Positions 1 to 5,757 of a DNA stretch of 6,082 nucleotides are shown piece after piece. The notes under the pieces are model-generated. The model did not search any database, had not been told where the DNA came from, and was given only the letters and a program-made list of their open reading frames with translations. The stretch spans positions 1 through 6,082 of the forward strand of contig CALADT010000284.1 in NCBI GenBank assembly GCA_937890655.1, written 5' to 3'. Position 1 is the first letter of the stretch; each line of letters begins with the position of its first letter. The DNA comes from an uncultured Mucispirillum sp. (GTDB taxonomy: Bacteria > Chrysiogenota > Deferribacteres > Deferribacterales > Mucispirillaceae). The translations under genes were made by a program, and so were the position numbers.

Positions 1-668
1 TTAGAAGGTTCAATATAAAGAGTTTGTACACTAGTTGATTTATCTTGGATTATACCTTGTATATACTGGCTAAAATTAGTTTTACAAGGTATAGTATATC
101 TTCCATTACGTAAAACAACTATTTTTTCTTGAATAAATTTATCTGCATTAGATGAATTAAATATACTAGAAAGTAGTTTTCTAATACTATTTTTATACTG
201 GTTAATACCATACCTAATTTCTTTTAATTTTGGTGTAGCATCATCTTTTACCACACCTTTATCATCAATAGATTGGGTTATTAAATCTATTAAATATTCA
301 TAATTATTAAAACTTTCACTATACTCTAGTAAATTATTATATTTATTTTCAACTAATTTATTATGTATTTCACTAATTTTAATAAGAAAGTTTTTTATAA
401 CAATAAAATCTATTGGGTCAAATGATTTTGTTTTATCTGATAATATATAAAATAATTTATAAAAATCATTATCATCATCAATTAAAGCAGAACTTTCTCT
501 AAACTCTATGGCCTGCTTAATTTCATTTTGCCTTTTATAAATATCTTCAATATTATTTAAAATATTAATATTTTTTAAAGAAGATTTAGAAAATGATGAT
601 ATAAAACTATTAAGTATATATTCCTTAAAAGCATCAAATTCTAATGTTTGTGTATTATATTTCATCAT
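1..668 (-). CDS. mutS2: Endonuclease/ATPase MutS2, N-terminal part (cut by the window edge)
   Basis: MutS2 is a cytoplasmic MutS-family ATPase. In different bacteria it has been linked to suppression of recombination and to rescue of collided ribosomes. Reading the minus strand from ATG at 668 gives 222 residues without a stop up to the window edge, so the ATPase core and Smr domain lie outside; the family is usually about 780 residues. Recognition rests on the N-terminal start (TLEFDAFKEYIL, residues 8-19), the GVVKDDATPKLKEIR stretch (138-152, family form G-x-I-x-D-x-A/S-P-x-L) and VVLRNGRYTIP (184-194). After that comes GIIQDKSTSVQTLYIEPS (205-222), a diverged form of the usual GIVHDQS-type segment. 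ATG codons lie at 668 and 665. The only Shine-Dalgarno-like sequence (AAGG, 685-682) is 13 nt from the first and overlaps the cvpA stop, so translation may be coupled to cvpA. CvpA next to MutS2 is a known conserved pairing, which supports the call. Confidence 0.88.
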   Translation of the reverse strand, partial: MMKYNTQTLEFDAFKEYILNSFISSFSKSSLKNINILNNIEDIYKRQNEIKQAIEFRESSALIDDDNDFYKLFYILSDKTKSFDPIDFIVIKNFLIKISEIHNKLVENKYNNLLEYSESFNNYEYLIDLITQSIDDKGVVKDDATPKLKEIRYGINQYKNSIRKLLSSIFNSSNADKFIQEKIVVLRNGRYTIPCKTNFSQYIQGIIQDKSTSVQTLYIEPS

Positions 669-683
669 TTTCTAAACTATACC

Positions 684-1190
684 TTATTTAAATGGGTTAT
701 AACGTTCTATATTTAATACTGTTGCTACCCTATCATAAATATAAGGCACTACCTTTAAAGTTATTTGAGCTGTTTCAGATAATTTAATATCTTTAACAAA
801 TTTCATATCTTTTGGTAACACAAATATTATTATCCATAATATAAGGCTTGCTATAACAGCACCTTTTAGCACACCAAAAAGAAAACCAAACCCTTTATTT
901 ACCCAGCCTAAATGTATAACTTGTAACGTATTATGGATTAAGTTACCTAGTATAATAACAATAACATATATAATTAAAAAACCTAAAATATATGCACCAA
1001 ATGAAGCACCTGTTTCCCCAAAACCAATGCCACTCATTAATTTAAATAAAGGTTTATAAAGCATATATGAAAAAAGGACTGCTAATATTATACCTAAAAT
1101 ACTTATAGCCTCAGTGATAAATCCGTTTATTGTGCCTTTAAATGCAAATACTAATATAAAGACAATTAAAACAACATCAACAACACCCAT
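684..1190 (-). CDS. cvpA: CvpA family inner-membrane protein
   Basis: This is a 168-residue protein of the CvpA/YshB family, named after a colicin V production factor; its general molecular function is not well defined. Four hydrophobic segments are visible at about residues 3-17, 26-46, 64-85 and 101-125, followed by a polar C-terminal tail of about 40 residues. Family motifs are present: FKGTINGFITEAISILG (17-33), matching the usual R/K-G-x3-G-x3-E-x5-G pattern after the first helix, and NKGFGFLFGVLKGAVI (98-113) at the last helix. The start ATG (1190-1188) shares one base with the yqeY stop (TAATG), and AAAGGG lies upstream inside yqeY, so translation is probably coupled. The stop is 15 nt before mutS2. 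The cvpA-mutS2 order is conserved in many bacteria. Confidence 0.9.
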   Translation of the reverse strand: MGVVDVVLIVFILVFAFKGTINGFITEAISILGIILAVLFSYMLYKPLFKLMSGIGFGETGASFGAYILGFLIIYVIVIILGNLIHNTLQVIHLGWVNKGFGFLFGVLKGAVIASLILWIIIFVLPKDMKFVKDIKLSETAQITLKVVPYIYDRVATVLNIERYNPFK

Positions 1191-1630
1191 TATAAAATCC
1201 CTTTTATAAGTTCACTAACTTTTTTACCTTCAGCTTGTGCACCAACTTTTGCCATAACTGTTTTCATAACTATTCCAAAATTTTTCTTTGAGTTATCATC
1301 AAGAGAAGATATAACTTCATTAATAATTTTTTTAATAGATTCATCATCAAGCTGTGCTGGTAAATATTTTTCTAAGACTTTAATTTCTGCAAGCTCTTTA
1401 TCTGCTAATTCTTGTCTACCATTTTTTGCATAGATTTCTGCAGAATCTTTTCTTTTTTTTATGCTAGACATTACTACTTTTATAACACCTTCATCATCTA
1501 ACTCACTAATAGCAGCTATTTCTGCATTTTTTACATCAGACTTTAACATTCTAACTGCATTTAGTGCAACAGAATCTTTTTCTTTCATGTAGTGCTTAAT
1601 GTCCTCTAAAATTTGTTCTTTTAAACTCAT
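1190..1630 (-). CDS. yqeY: GatB/YqeY domain-containing protein
   Basis: This is a cytoplasmic 146-residue protein, normal length for the stand-alone YqeY family. It is related to the C-terminal tail domain of GatB in the Asp/Glu-tRNA amidotransferase. A tRNA-binding or tRNA-linked role is inferred from that relation; the exact function is not established. Features seen are the helical N-terminus with RMLKSDVKNAEI (27-38), the charged core RKDSAEIYAKNGRQELADK (60-78) running into LEKYLPAQL (86-94), and the C-terminal GIVMKTVMAKVG...EGKKVSELIKGIL (119-146). These match the family from end to end. A strong Shine-Dalgarno AGGAGA (1644-1639) sits 8 nt before the ATG at 1630. The gene follows queC by 16 nt, with its ribosome binding site in that gap, and overlaps the cvpA start by one base. 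Confidence 0.93.
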   Translation of the reverse strand: MSLKEQILEDIKHYMKEKDSVALNAVRMLKSDVKNAEIAAISELDDEGVIKVVMSSIKKRKDSAEIYAKNGRQELADKELAEIKVLEKYLPAQLDDESIKKIINEVISSLDDNSKKNFGIVMKTVMAKVGAQAEGKKVSELIKGIL

Positions 1631-1646
1631 AATATATATCTCCTAT

Positions 1647-2324
1647 TTATTTATTTTTATATGGTATTGGGTCTACAACCCCTGCTTGATGAAAACCATT
1701 TAAACGTAATTTACAGCTTTCACATTCCCCACAAGCAGTATCTTCTGAAAGGTAACAGCTCCATGTAAGGTTAAGTGGTGCTTTTAATTCTATACCTTTT
1801 TTAATAATTTCTTTTTTTGATAAATGTATAACCGGAGTAATAATTTGTATATCTTTATCATCTGCTAATGCTACTTTTAATAAATCATTAAATTTATTAT
1901 AAAAAATTTCTCTGCAATCAGGATAGCCACTTGAATCTTCTTCAACTGCACCTATATATATTTTTTTAGCATTAATAACTTCAGCCCAACTAACAGCAAT
2001 AGATATCATATTTGCATTTCTAAAAGGAACATATGTTGATGGTAACGCCCCATTAGATGATGGTTCAGTATTAGTTTCAACTTCCATAGAAAAATCAGTT
2101 AAAGAAGAACCACCTATTTGTTTTAAATAGTCTATATTAACTGTTAATTTATTTTTTATATTATAAAAATTAGCAATATCTTCAAAGGCTTTATCTTCTC
2201 TTGATTGAGTTCTTTGCCCATAATTTATATGTAAAAGTGAAACATTATAACCATCATTTATAGCCGTTGCGATTGTTACACAACTATCAAGGCCACCACT
2301 TGCTAAAACAATAGCATTATCCAT
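1647..2324 (-). CDS. queC: 7-cyano-7-deazaguanine synthase QueC
   Basis: QueC converts 7-carboxy-7-deazaguanine, ammonia and ATP to preQ0, a step in queuosine tRNA modification. It acts in the cytoplasm and needs zinc. With the start at 2324 the protein has 225 residues, usual for the family. The ATP-binding PP-loop SGGLDS begins at residue 9, the same position as in E. coli QueC. Further motifs are YVPFRN (98-103), the GYPDCR substrate segment (133-138) and four zinc-ligand cysteines at 190, 198, 201 and 204 (C-x7-C-x2-C-x2-C). An in-frame ATG at 2336 would add MRFK. Both starts have a GAGG, at 6 nt (2324) and 8 nt (2336), because the region is duplicated. I prefer 2324 from the PP-loop position. 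No other queuosine gene is in the window. It is the first visible gene of the queC-yqeY-cvpA-mutS2 run. Confidence 0.93.
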   Translation of the reverse strand: MDNAIVLASGGLDSCVTIATAINDGYNVSLLHINYGQRTQSREDKAFEDIANFYNIKNKLTVNIDYLKQIGGSSLTDFSMEVETNTEPSSNGALPSTYVPFRNANMISIAVSWAEVINAKKIYIGAVEEDSSGYPDCREIFYNKFNDLLKVALADDKDIQIITPVIHLSKKEIIKKGIELKAPLNLTWSCYLSEDTACGECESCKLRLNGFHQAGVVDPIPYKNK

Positions 2325-2353
2325 TTTAAACCTCATAATTTAAACCTCATAAT
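2325..2353. repeat. 14-bp tandem duplication at the queC start
   Basis: The plus-strand unit TTTAAACCTCATAA occurs twice head to tail (2325-2338 and 2339-2352), with one further matching base. On the queC strand each copy holds ATG-AGG-TTT-AAA, so the start region has ATGs at 2350, 2336 and 2324 and a GAGG before the last two. The 2350 ATG opens a five-codon frame (MRFKL) whose TGA overlaps the 2336 ATG as ATGA. No Shine-Dalgarno precedes the 2350 ATG. The copies are identical, which suggests recent slippage or selection. Confidence 0.9.
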
Positions 2354-2370
2354 AATAATTGTAAACTTTT

Positions 2371-2399
2371 ATTATATATTAAAATAAAAACAAAATAAA
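2371..2399 (-). promoter_or_regulatory. Candidate promoter for the queC-yqeY-cvpA-mutS2 run
   Basis: On the minus strand a perfect -10 hexamer TATAAT lies at 2376-2371. At 17-bp spacing the -35 position (2399-2394) reads TTTATT, only a weak match. It is about 46 nt upstream of the preferred queC start and in the right direction. In DNA this AT-rich a TATAAT can occur by chance, so this is tentative. Confidence 0.35.
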
Positions 2400-2447
2400 G
2401 AGAATTTTATAAAAAAACAATATTTTTTTAAATTATTAAGATAAATA

Positions 2448-2476
2448 TAGACTTTTTTATTTCTTCATATTATACT
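2448..2476 (+). promoter_or_regulatory. Probable sigma-70-type promoter of the phosphofructokinase gene
   Basis: A -35-like TAGACT (2448-2453) and a -10-like TATACT (2471-2476) are separated by exactly 17 bp. The AT-rich upstream stretch could act as an UP element. The implied start near 2483 leaves a leader of about 37 nt. No operator or structured leader is visible. Confidence 0.5.
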
Positions 2477-2519
2477 TTTAAAAATAAAGAAAAAACCAAA
2501 AATTTTTCAGGGGGTTTTT

Positions 2520-3734
2520 ATGGGACAAATTCGTAATATAGGTATTATTACAGCAGGTGGAGACTGTGGTGGCTTAAATGCAGTTGTTAGAGGTGCTGCA
2601 AAAATGGCAGAATCAAAAGGTATAGGGGCATTTGTTATTCCTAATGGATATGCAGGTCTTTATAATTTAATTGATTTTGAATCCATTACAAGCCTACATG
2701 GTTCAAGAAGTGAAGATATTAAGTCTATTAGAGCTGGTAGTGAAGCTGGTCATTCTAGAGTAAAAATATCTAAAATTAAAGATGAAAATAAATATAACAG
2801 AATTGTAGAAGGTTTAAAAAAGTTTCAAATTGATGGGCTTGTAATTTCTGGTGGTGATGATACAGGTAGTGTAGTTGTAGACCTTCATGAAAATGGTATT
2901 CCTGTTGTTCATGCTCCTAAAACTATGGATTTGGATTTACAAACATACTCAGTTGGTGGTGATTCTACTATAAACAAAATTGCTACTATTTTAGAAGATT
3001 TAAAAACAACTGGTAGAACACATAATAGAATTATGGTAATGGAAGTATTTGGTAGATATGCAGGCCATACAGCATTTCGTGGTGGTATTGCAGCTGATGC
3101 TGACTGTATATTAATACCAGAAGTGCCTGTTGATTTTGATGCAGTTTATGCTCATATTAAAGAACATTATATGAGAAGAATTTTACAAAGTGATGTTAAA
3201 GCAGGTTCTTATACTATTGTTGTAGCAGAAGGTATTAAAGATGAAAAAGGTAATCTTTTTTCTGAAGGTGGGGAAAAAGATGCTTTTGGTCATGTTAAAC
3301 TTGCAGGTGCTGGAAAATTTGTAAAAAATAAAATAGAAGAAATGTTAAAAGCTGACCCTGATGTTAAAAAATTTATGAAAGATTCTGGTATGTATGTTGA
3401 AGGTTTATTAGAAATACCTGAAGTAAGAGATGTAAACCCTGGCCACATAGTAAGATGTGGTGAAAGCTCTGCATTTGATGCTAACTTTGGTAAAGAAGTT
3501 GGTGCAGCTGCTGTTCAATTATTAATTGATAATATTCATGGTGTAACAGTTTCTCACATTACAGGTAATGGTGAAATTCGTTATATGGTTACAAAAGATG
3601 CTATTGAACAAAGGCACGTTAATTTAAATGTAGTTGCTTTACATGAAAACTTAGGTGTATGTTTTGGTAGAAAAGCTCAACCAGCAAGTCCTAAATCAGC
3701 TAAAATAGATTCTTTACCAGATAGAATATACTAA
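2520..3734 (+). CDS. pfp: 6-phosphofructokinase, probably pyrophosphate-dependent
   Basis: This cytoplasmic glycolytic enzyme phosphorylates fructose 6-phosphate at C1. At 404 residues it is longer than the roughly 320-residue ATP-dependent PfkA. Visible motifs are TAGGDCGGLNAVVRG (11-25, N-terminal phosphate-donor loop), ISGGDDTGS (109-117), PKTMDLD (133-139, with catalytic Asp137), MEVFGRYAG (174-182), VAEG (235-238) and GHIVRCGESSAFD (308-320, with a sugar-phosphate-binding Arg). Asp114 and Lys134 replace the two glycines of the ATP enzyme; this pair is the recognised pyrophosphate signature, so PPi use is inferred and would make the step reversible. Leu138 replaces the usual Asn of IDND. 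The insertion with DAFGHVKLAGAGKFV (254-268) resembles longer PPi enzymes. AGGGGG (2509-2514) is 5 nt before ATG. The gene is monocistronic, divergent from queC, with its own promoter and terminator. Confidence 0.88.
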   Translation: MGQIRNIGIITAGGDCGGLNAVVRGAAKMAESKGIGAFVIPNGYAGLYNLIDFESITSLHGSRSEDIKSIRAGSEAGHSRVKISKIKDENKYNRIVEGLKKFQIDGLVISGGDDTGSVVVDLHENGIPVVHAPKTMDLDLQTYSVGGDSTINKIATILEDLKTTGRTHNRIMVMEVFGRYAGHTAFRGGIAADADCILIPEVPVDFDAVYAHIKEHYMRRILQSDVKAGSYTIVVAEGIKDEKGNLFSEGGEKDAFGHVKLAGAGKFVKNKIEEMLKADPDVKKFMKDSGMYVEGLLEIPEVRDVNPGHIVRCGESSAFDANFGKEVGAAAVQLLIDNIHGVTVSHITGNGEIRYMVTKDAIEQRHVNLNVVALHENLGVCFGRKAQPASPKSAKIDSLPDRIY

Positions 3735-3747
3735 ACTAAAATAAAAT

Positions 3748-3777
3748 AAGCCCTTTTGAATAATCAAAAGGGCTTTT
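3748..3777 (+). terminator. Rho-independent terminator after the phosphofructokinase gene
   Basis: A perfect 12-bp inverted repeat (AAGCCCTTTTGA at 3748-3759, TCAAAAGGGCTT at 3764-3775) encloses a 4-nt ATAA loop and runs into TTTT. It starts 13 nt after the stop codon. The opposite strand has TTATTTTATTTT after the same stem, so it could also stop transcripts arriving from dinB, though it is about 335 bp from the dinB stop. Confidence 0.93.
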
Positions 3778-3796
3778 ATATTATATGCAATATAAT

Positions 3797-3859
3797 AATT
3801 TGTATATAAGTCATTTTTTATTAAGTATTGATAATATTATATATGTTTATATTATTCTT
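3797..3859. repeat. Diverged direct repeat, copy A
   Basis: The segment 3797-3837 resembles 4013-4057. Both read AATTT-(T)ATATATAA-TCATTTTTT, then ATTAAGTATT-G/A-ATAATAT, with one short indel block and a few mismatches. A second shared block, TTTATATTATTCTT, is exact (3846-3859 here). Base composition makes chance matches easy, but two collinear blocks argue for a real duplication. Confidence 0.45.
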
Positions 3860-4012
3860 AATTCTCATACTACATTTTTAATTACTAACAATAAAGTAAT
3901 AATAATTATAAATATTAAATAACTTACATACTTTTTACCAATATTATGTTATATTTTTTACATATAAGTTACTTATTAATATAATAGATTTTTATTATAT
4001 AACATATTTAAC

Positions 4013-4099
4013 AATTTATATATAATCATTTTTTGTTTTATTAAGTATTAATAATATGAAAATAACAATTATTGATAAACTAAAATTTATATTATTCTT
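4013..4099. repeat. Diverged direct repeat, copy B, next to the dinB 3' end
   Basis: This is the partner of copy A: core block 4013-4057, then the exact 14-nt block TTTATATTATTCTT at 4086-4099. The blocks are 28 bp apart here and 8 bp apart in copy A. Immediately beyond, 4101-4110 (AATAAGCCCT) also matches the left edge of the phosphofructokinase terminator at 3745-3754. Confidence 0.45.
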
Positions 4100-4111
4100 G
4101 AATAAGCCCTG

Positions 4112-5071
4112 CTACTCATCAAAAAGAGTTTTTGCATATTTATAAATATCTTCATGAGTATAAAATGGGTTTAATATTTTTTTTCTTAATGATTTATTTT
4201 CAAAACGAAAGGTTTTCCAGTTTAATGTTATAACTGTTGCTTTATAATTATTAAAAATGAGTTTTTCTGATATTTGTTCTGATAAATTATAAAGATATGA
4301 ATAAATTTCATTTTTAGATGAAATATCATACTCAAAAGTTGTAGCTTTACTAATTGATTTGTTTTCTAATTTTACATATTCATCTTCTTCATATACACCG
4401 TTTACTGCATTATGTAGTTTTTTACCGTAAATACCTAACATATCCTCTATTTTATCTTGCTCTATCATACGTAAATCCTGCACAGTAAAAATACCATGTT
4501 CTGCTAATTTGGATTCTGTGCTACTACCTATTCCCCATAGGTTAGAAAGAGAAAAAGAGTCTATAAAGGATATAGCATCTTTATCTTCCACAATATAATA
4601 TCCATTTGGCTTATTAACATTCGTAGCCATTTTTGCCATCATTTTATTAGGCCCTACACCTATGGTGCATGTTATATCAAAATATTTTTTTATTATATAT
4701 TTTATTTTCTTTATTAACTGTTTTGTATCCATATTAATAGAAGTAATATCAGCATATGCCTCATCAATAGATGAAACATGTATTGTAGGTAATATTTTAG
4801 AAAGAAGTGAAAATATATTATTAGATGTTTTTATATATTTTTTTGAATCAACTGACATAAAAATAATATCAGGGCATAACTCCACTGCTATTTTACTACT
4901 CATACCTGAATGTATGCCATACTTTCTTGCTTCATAAGAACAAGTACATACTACTCCCCTACTTCTAGAACCACCAACAGCTAATGGTTTATTTTTTAAA
5001 TATGGTTTAAAAGATTGCTCAACAGATACATAAAATGCATCCATATCAATACATAGAATACGATGCCCCAT
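4112..5071 (-). CDS. dinB: DNA polymerase IV (Y-family, DinB), apparently C-terminally shortened
   Basis: This is a translesion DNA polymerase that copies past damage with low fidelity. Catalytic features are intact: CIDMDAFYVSVE (7-18, Asp9 metal ligand, Tyr14 in the steric-gate position), YEARKYGIHSGM (46-57, nucleotide-contacting Tyr and Arg), SSIDEAYADI (100-109, Asp103/Glu104) and IGVGPNKMMAKMATNVNKPNG (137-157). The thumb helix-hairpin-helix follows (LWGIGSSTESKLAEHGI, 178-194), then the little finger from about 240. Pol IV is usually 350-420 residues; this one ends at 319 with IYKYAKTLFDE. It therefore lacks the expected last little-finger strand (V-R-L-x-G-V type) and any QxxLF clamp-binding tail. 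The TAG is followed in frame by QGLF and a hydrophobic string that does not resemble the missing part. The start is 14 nt after the lexA stop with a weak ribosome binding site, so it is probably cotranscribed and possibly coupled. Confidence 0.9.
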   Translation of the reverse strand: MGHRILCIDMDAFYVSVEQSFKPYLKNKPLAVGGSRSRGVVCTCSYEARKYGIHSGMSSKIAVELCPDIIFMSVDSKKYIKTSNNIFSLLSKILPTIHVSSIDEAYADITSINMDTKQLIKKIKYIIKKYFDITCTIGVGPNKMMAKMATNVNKPNGYYIVEDKDAISFIDSFSLSNLWGIGSSTESKLAEHGIFTVQDLRMIEQDKIEDMLGIYGKKLHNAVNGVYEEDEYVKLENKSISKATTFEYDISSKNEIYSYLYNLSEQISEKLIFNNYKATVITLNWKTFRFENKSLRKKILNPFYTHEDIYKYAKTLFDE

Positions 5072-5085
5072 TAAAATCTTTAAAC

Positions 5086-5697
5086 CTACATAAATTGATA
5101 GCCTTGCTCTCTTAAACGTAATAACATTACATATCTACCAATAACTTCAAAACTATCATCTTCTAATATTTGTATAGGTTTAAATTCATCATTAGCAGGT
5201 AATAAAAATACACCTTCGTCTGTTTTTTTAAATGTTTTTAAAGTAACTTCTCCATTAATACGGAATGCACCTATTTGACCATTACCTATTTCTTTACTAG
5301 GTTGTATAAATACATAATCACCAGGAAGAATACCTTTATCCTTCATACTATAACCATCTACTATTAAGAAAAAACCACCATTAGAATTTTTAAGAAATTC
5401 TTTTATAGGGATATAACCTTCTACATTTTCTTCTGCCATAACAGGTGTTCCAGCAACAATTCTACCAATTACAGGTATGCCTTGATCTTCTTCTTGGCTT
5501 ATAGGTGCTAACGATCTTGCCACCCCTGATGACCTATTTAACACTCCTTGTGCTTCTAACCTATCAAGCATAGCCTTAACAGTGGAAGGAGAACTAACCC
5601 CCATACCTTTTGCTATTTCTCTAATAGAAGGAGAATAGCCGTTATCTTTATGAAAATCTAATATAAATTGTAATAAACGTTCTTGTTTACTTGTCAT
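5086..5697 (-). CDS. lexA: LexA, SOS response repressor and self-cleaving protease
   Basis: LexA represses SOS genes and cuts itself when activated by RecA on single-stranded DNA. At 203 residues it is full length (E. coli 202, B. subtilis 205). The N-terminal winged helix-turn-helix covers about 1-65 (YSPSIREIAKGMGVSSPSTVKAMLDRL at 21-47; no residue missing that I can see). The cleavage site is Ala82-Gly83 in GRIVAGTPV. The S24 peptidase fold follows with catalytic Ser117 in VDGYSMKDKGILPGD (113-127) and Lys154 in GEVTLKTFKK (149-158). Tyr116 stands where many LexAs have Asp or Glu. GGGGTGA lies 4 nt before the ATG. Its own promoter and a LexA box lie upstream, and dinB follows by 14 nt, giving a self-regulated SOS operon. 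Confidence 0.97.
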   Translation of the reverse strand: MTSKQERLLQFILDFHKDNGYSPSIREIAKGMGVSSPSTVKAMLDRLEAQGVLNRSSGVARSLAPISQEEDQGIPVIGRIVAGTPVMAEENVEGYIPIKEFLKNSNGGFFLIVDGYSMKDKGILPGDYVFIQPSKEIGNGQIGAFRINGEVTLKTFKKTDEGVFLLPANDEFKPIQILEDDSFEVIGRYVMLLRLREQGYQFM

Positions 5698-5706
5698 ACT
5701 TCACCC

Positions 5707-5720
5707 CGAACAGTTGTTCA
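5707..5720. promoter_or_regulatory. LexA-binding SOS box
   Basis: CGAACAGTTGTTCA matches the Gram-positive SOS operator CGAAC-N4-GTTCG at every defined position but the last. It lies 10 nt upstream of the lexA ATG and directly after the predicted transcription start, so bound LexA would block its own transcription and that of dinB. A lone GAAC half-site follows at 5724-5727. Confidence 0.85.
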
Positions 5721-5728
5721 ATAGAACA

Positions 5729-5757
5729 TTTATACTATTATTTTAAAAAAATAGCAA
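5729..5757 (-). promoter_or_regulatory. Promoter of the lexA-dinB operon
   Basis: On the minus strand a -35 TTGCTA (5757-5752) and a -10 TATAAA (5734-5729) are separated by exactly 17 bp, each close to consensus. The predicted start near 5722 falls beside the SOS box. The -35 directly abuts the stop codon of the upstream regulator gene. Confidence 0.75.

Larger units (their letters stand above)
3778..4111. other. AT-rich intergenic spacer, no gene found
   Basis: About 334 bp between the convergent phosphofructokinase and dinB genes is almost entirely A and T. Neither strand shows an open frame with a ribosome binding site. The structure I see is a diverged direct repeat near the two ends (listed separately) and short AT-only inverted repeats that may be chance. 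No strong GC-rich terminator hairpin follows dinB. Confidence 0.7.

Noticed and set aside
2353..2519. Possible preQ1 riboswitch or other structured leader upstream of queC
   Set aside because: The region is almost pure A/T with no GC stem or preQ1 aptamer-like sequence on the queC strand.
3945..4006. Inverted repeat TATGTTATAT / ATATAACATA in the spacer
   Set aside because: Ten A/T-rich pairs across a loop of about 42 nt are weak and expected by chance at this composition; it is not a terminator.
4094..4107. Small hairpin TTATTC-AA-GAATAA downstream of dinB as a terminator
   Set aside because: The stem is short and weak with a 2-nt loop and no T run, so it is not convincing.
4056..4145. A 29-codon plus-strand frame (MKITIIDKLK...) running into the dinB 3' end
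   Set aside because: It has no ribosome binding site and no recognisable content, and short frames are expected by chance; it was only briefly attractive because it overlaps the repeat.
4662..4937. A 91-codon plus-strand open frame inside dinB
   Set aside because: It lies antisense to conserved DinB catalytic motifs, has no recognisable domain, and is explained as a shadow of the real gene.
5721..5735. A second LexA box next to the first
   Set aside because: Only the GAAC half is present (5724-5727); the matching GTTC at the right distance is missing.
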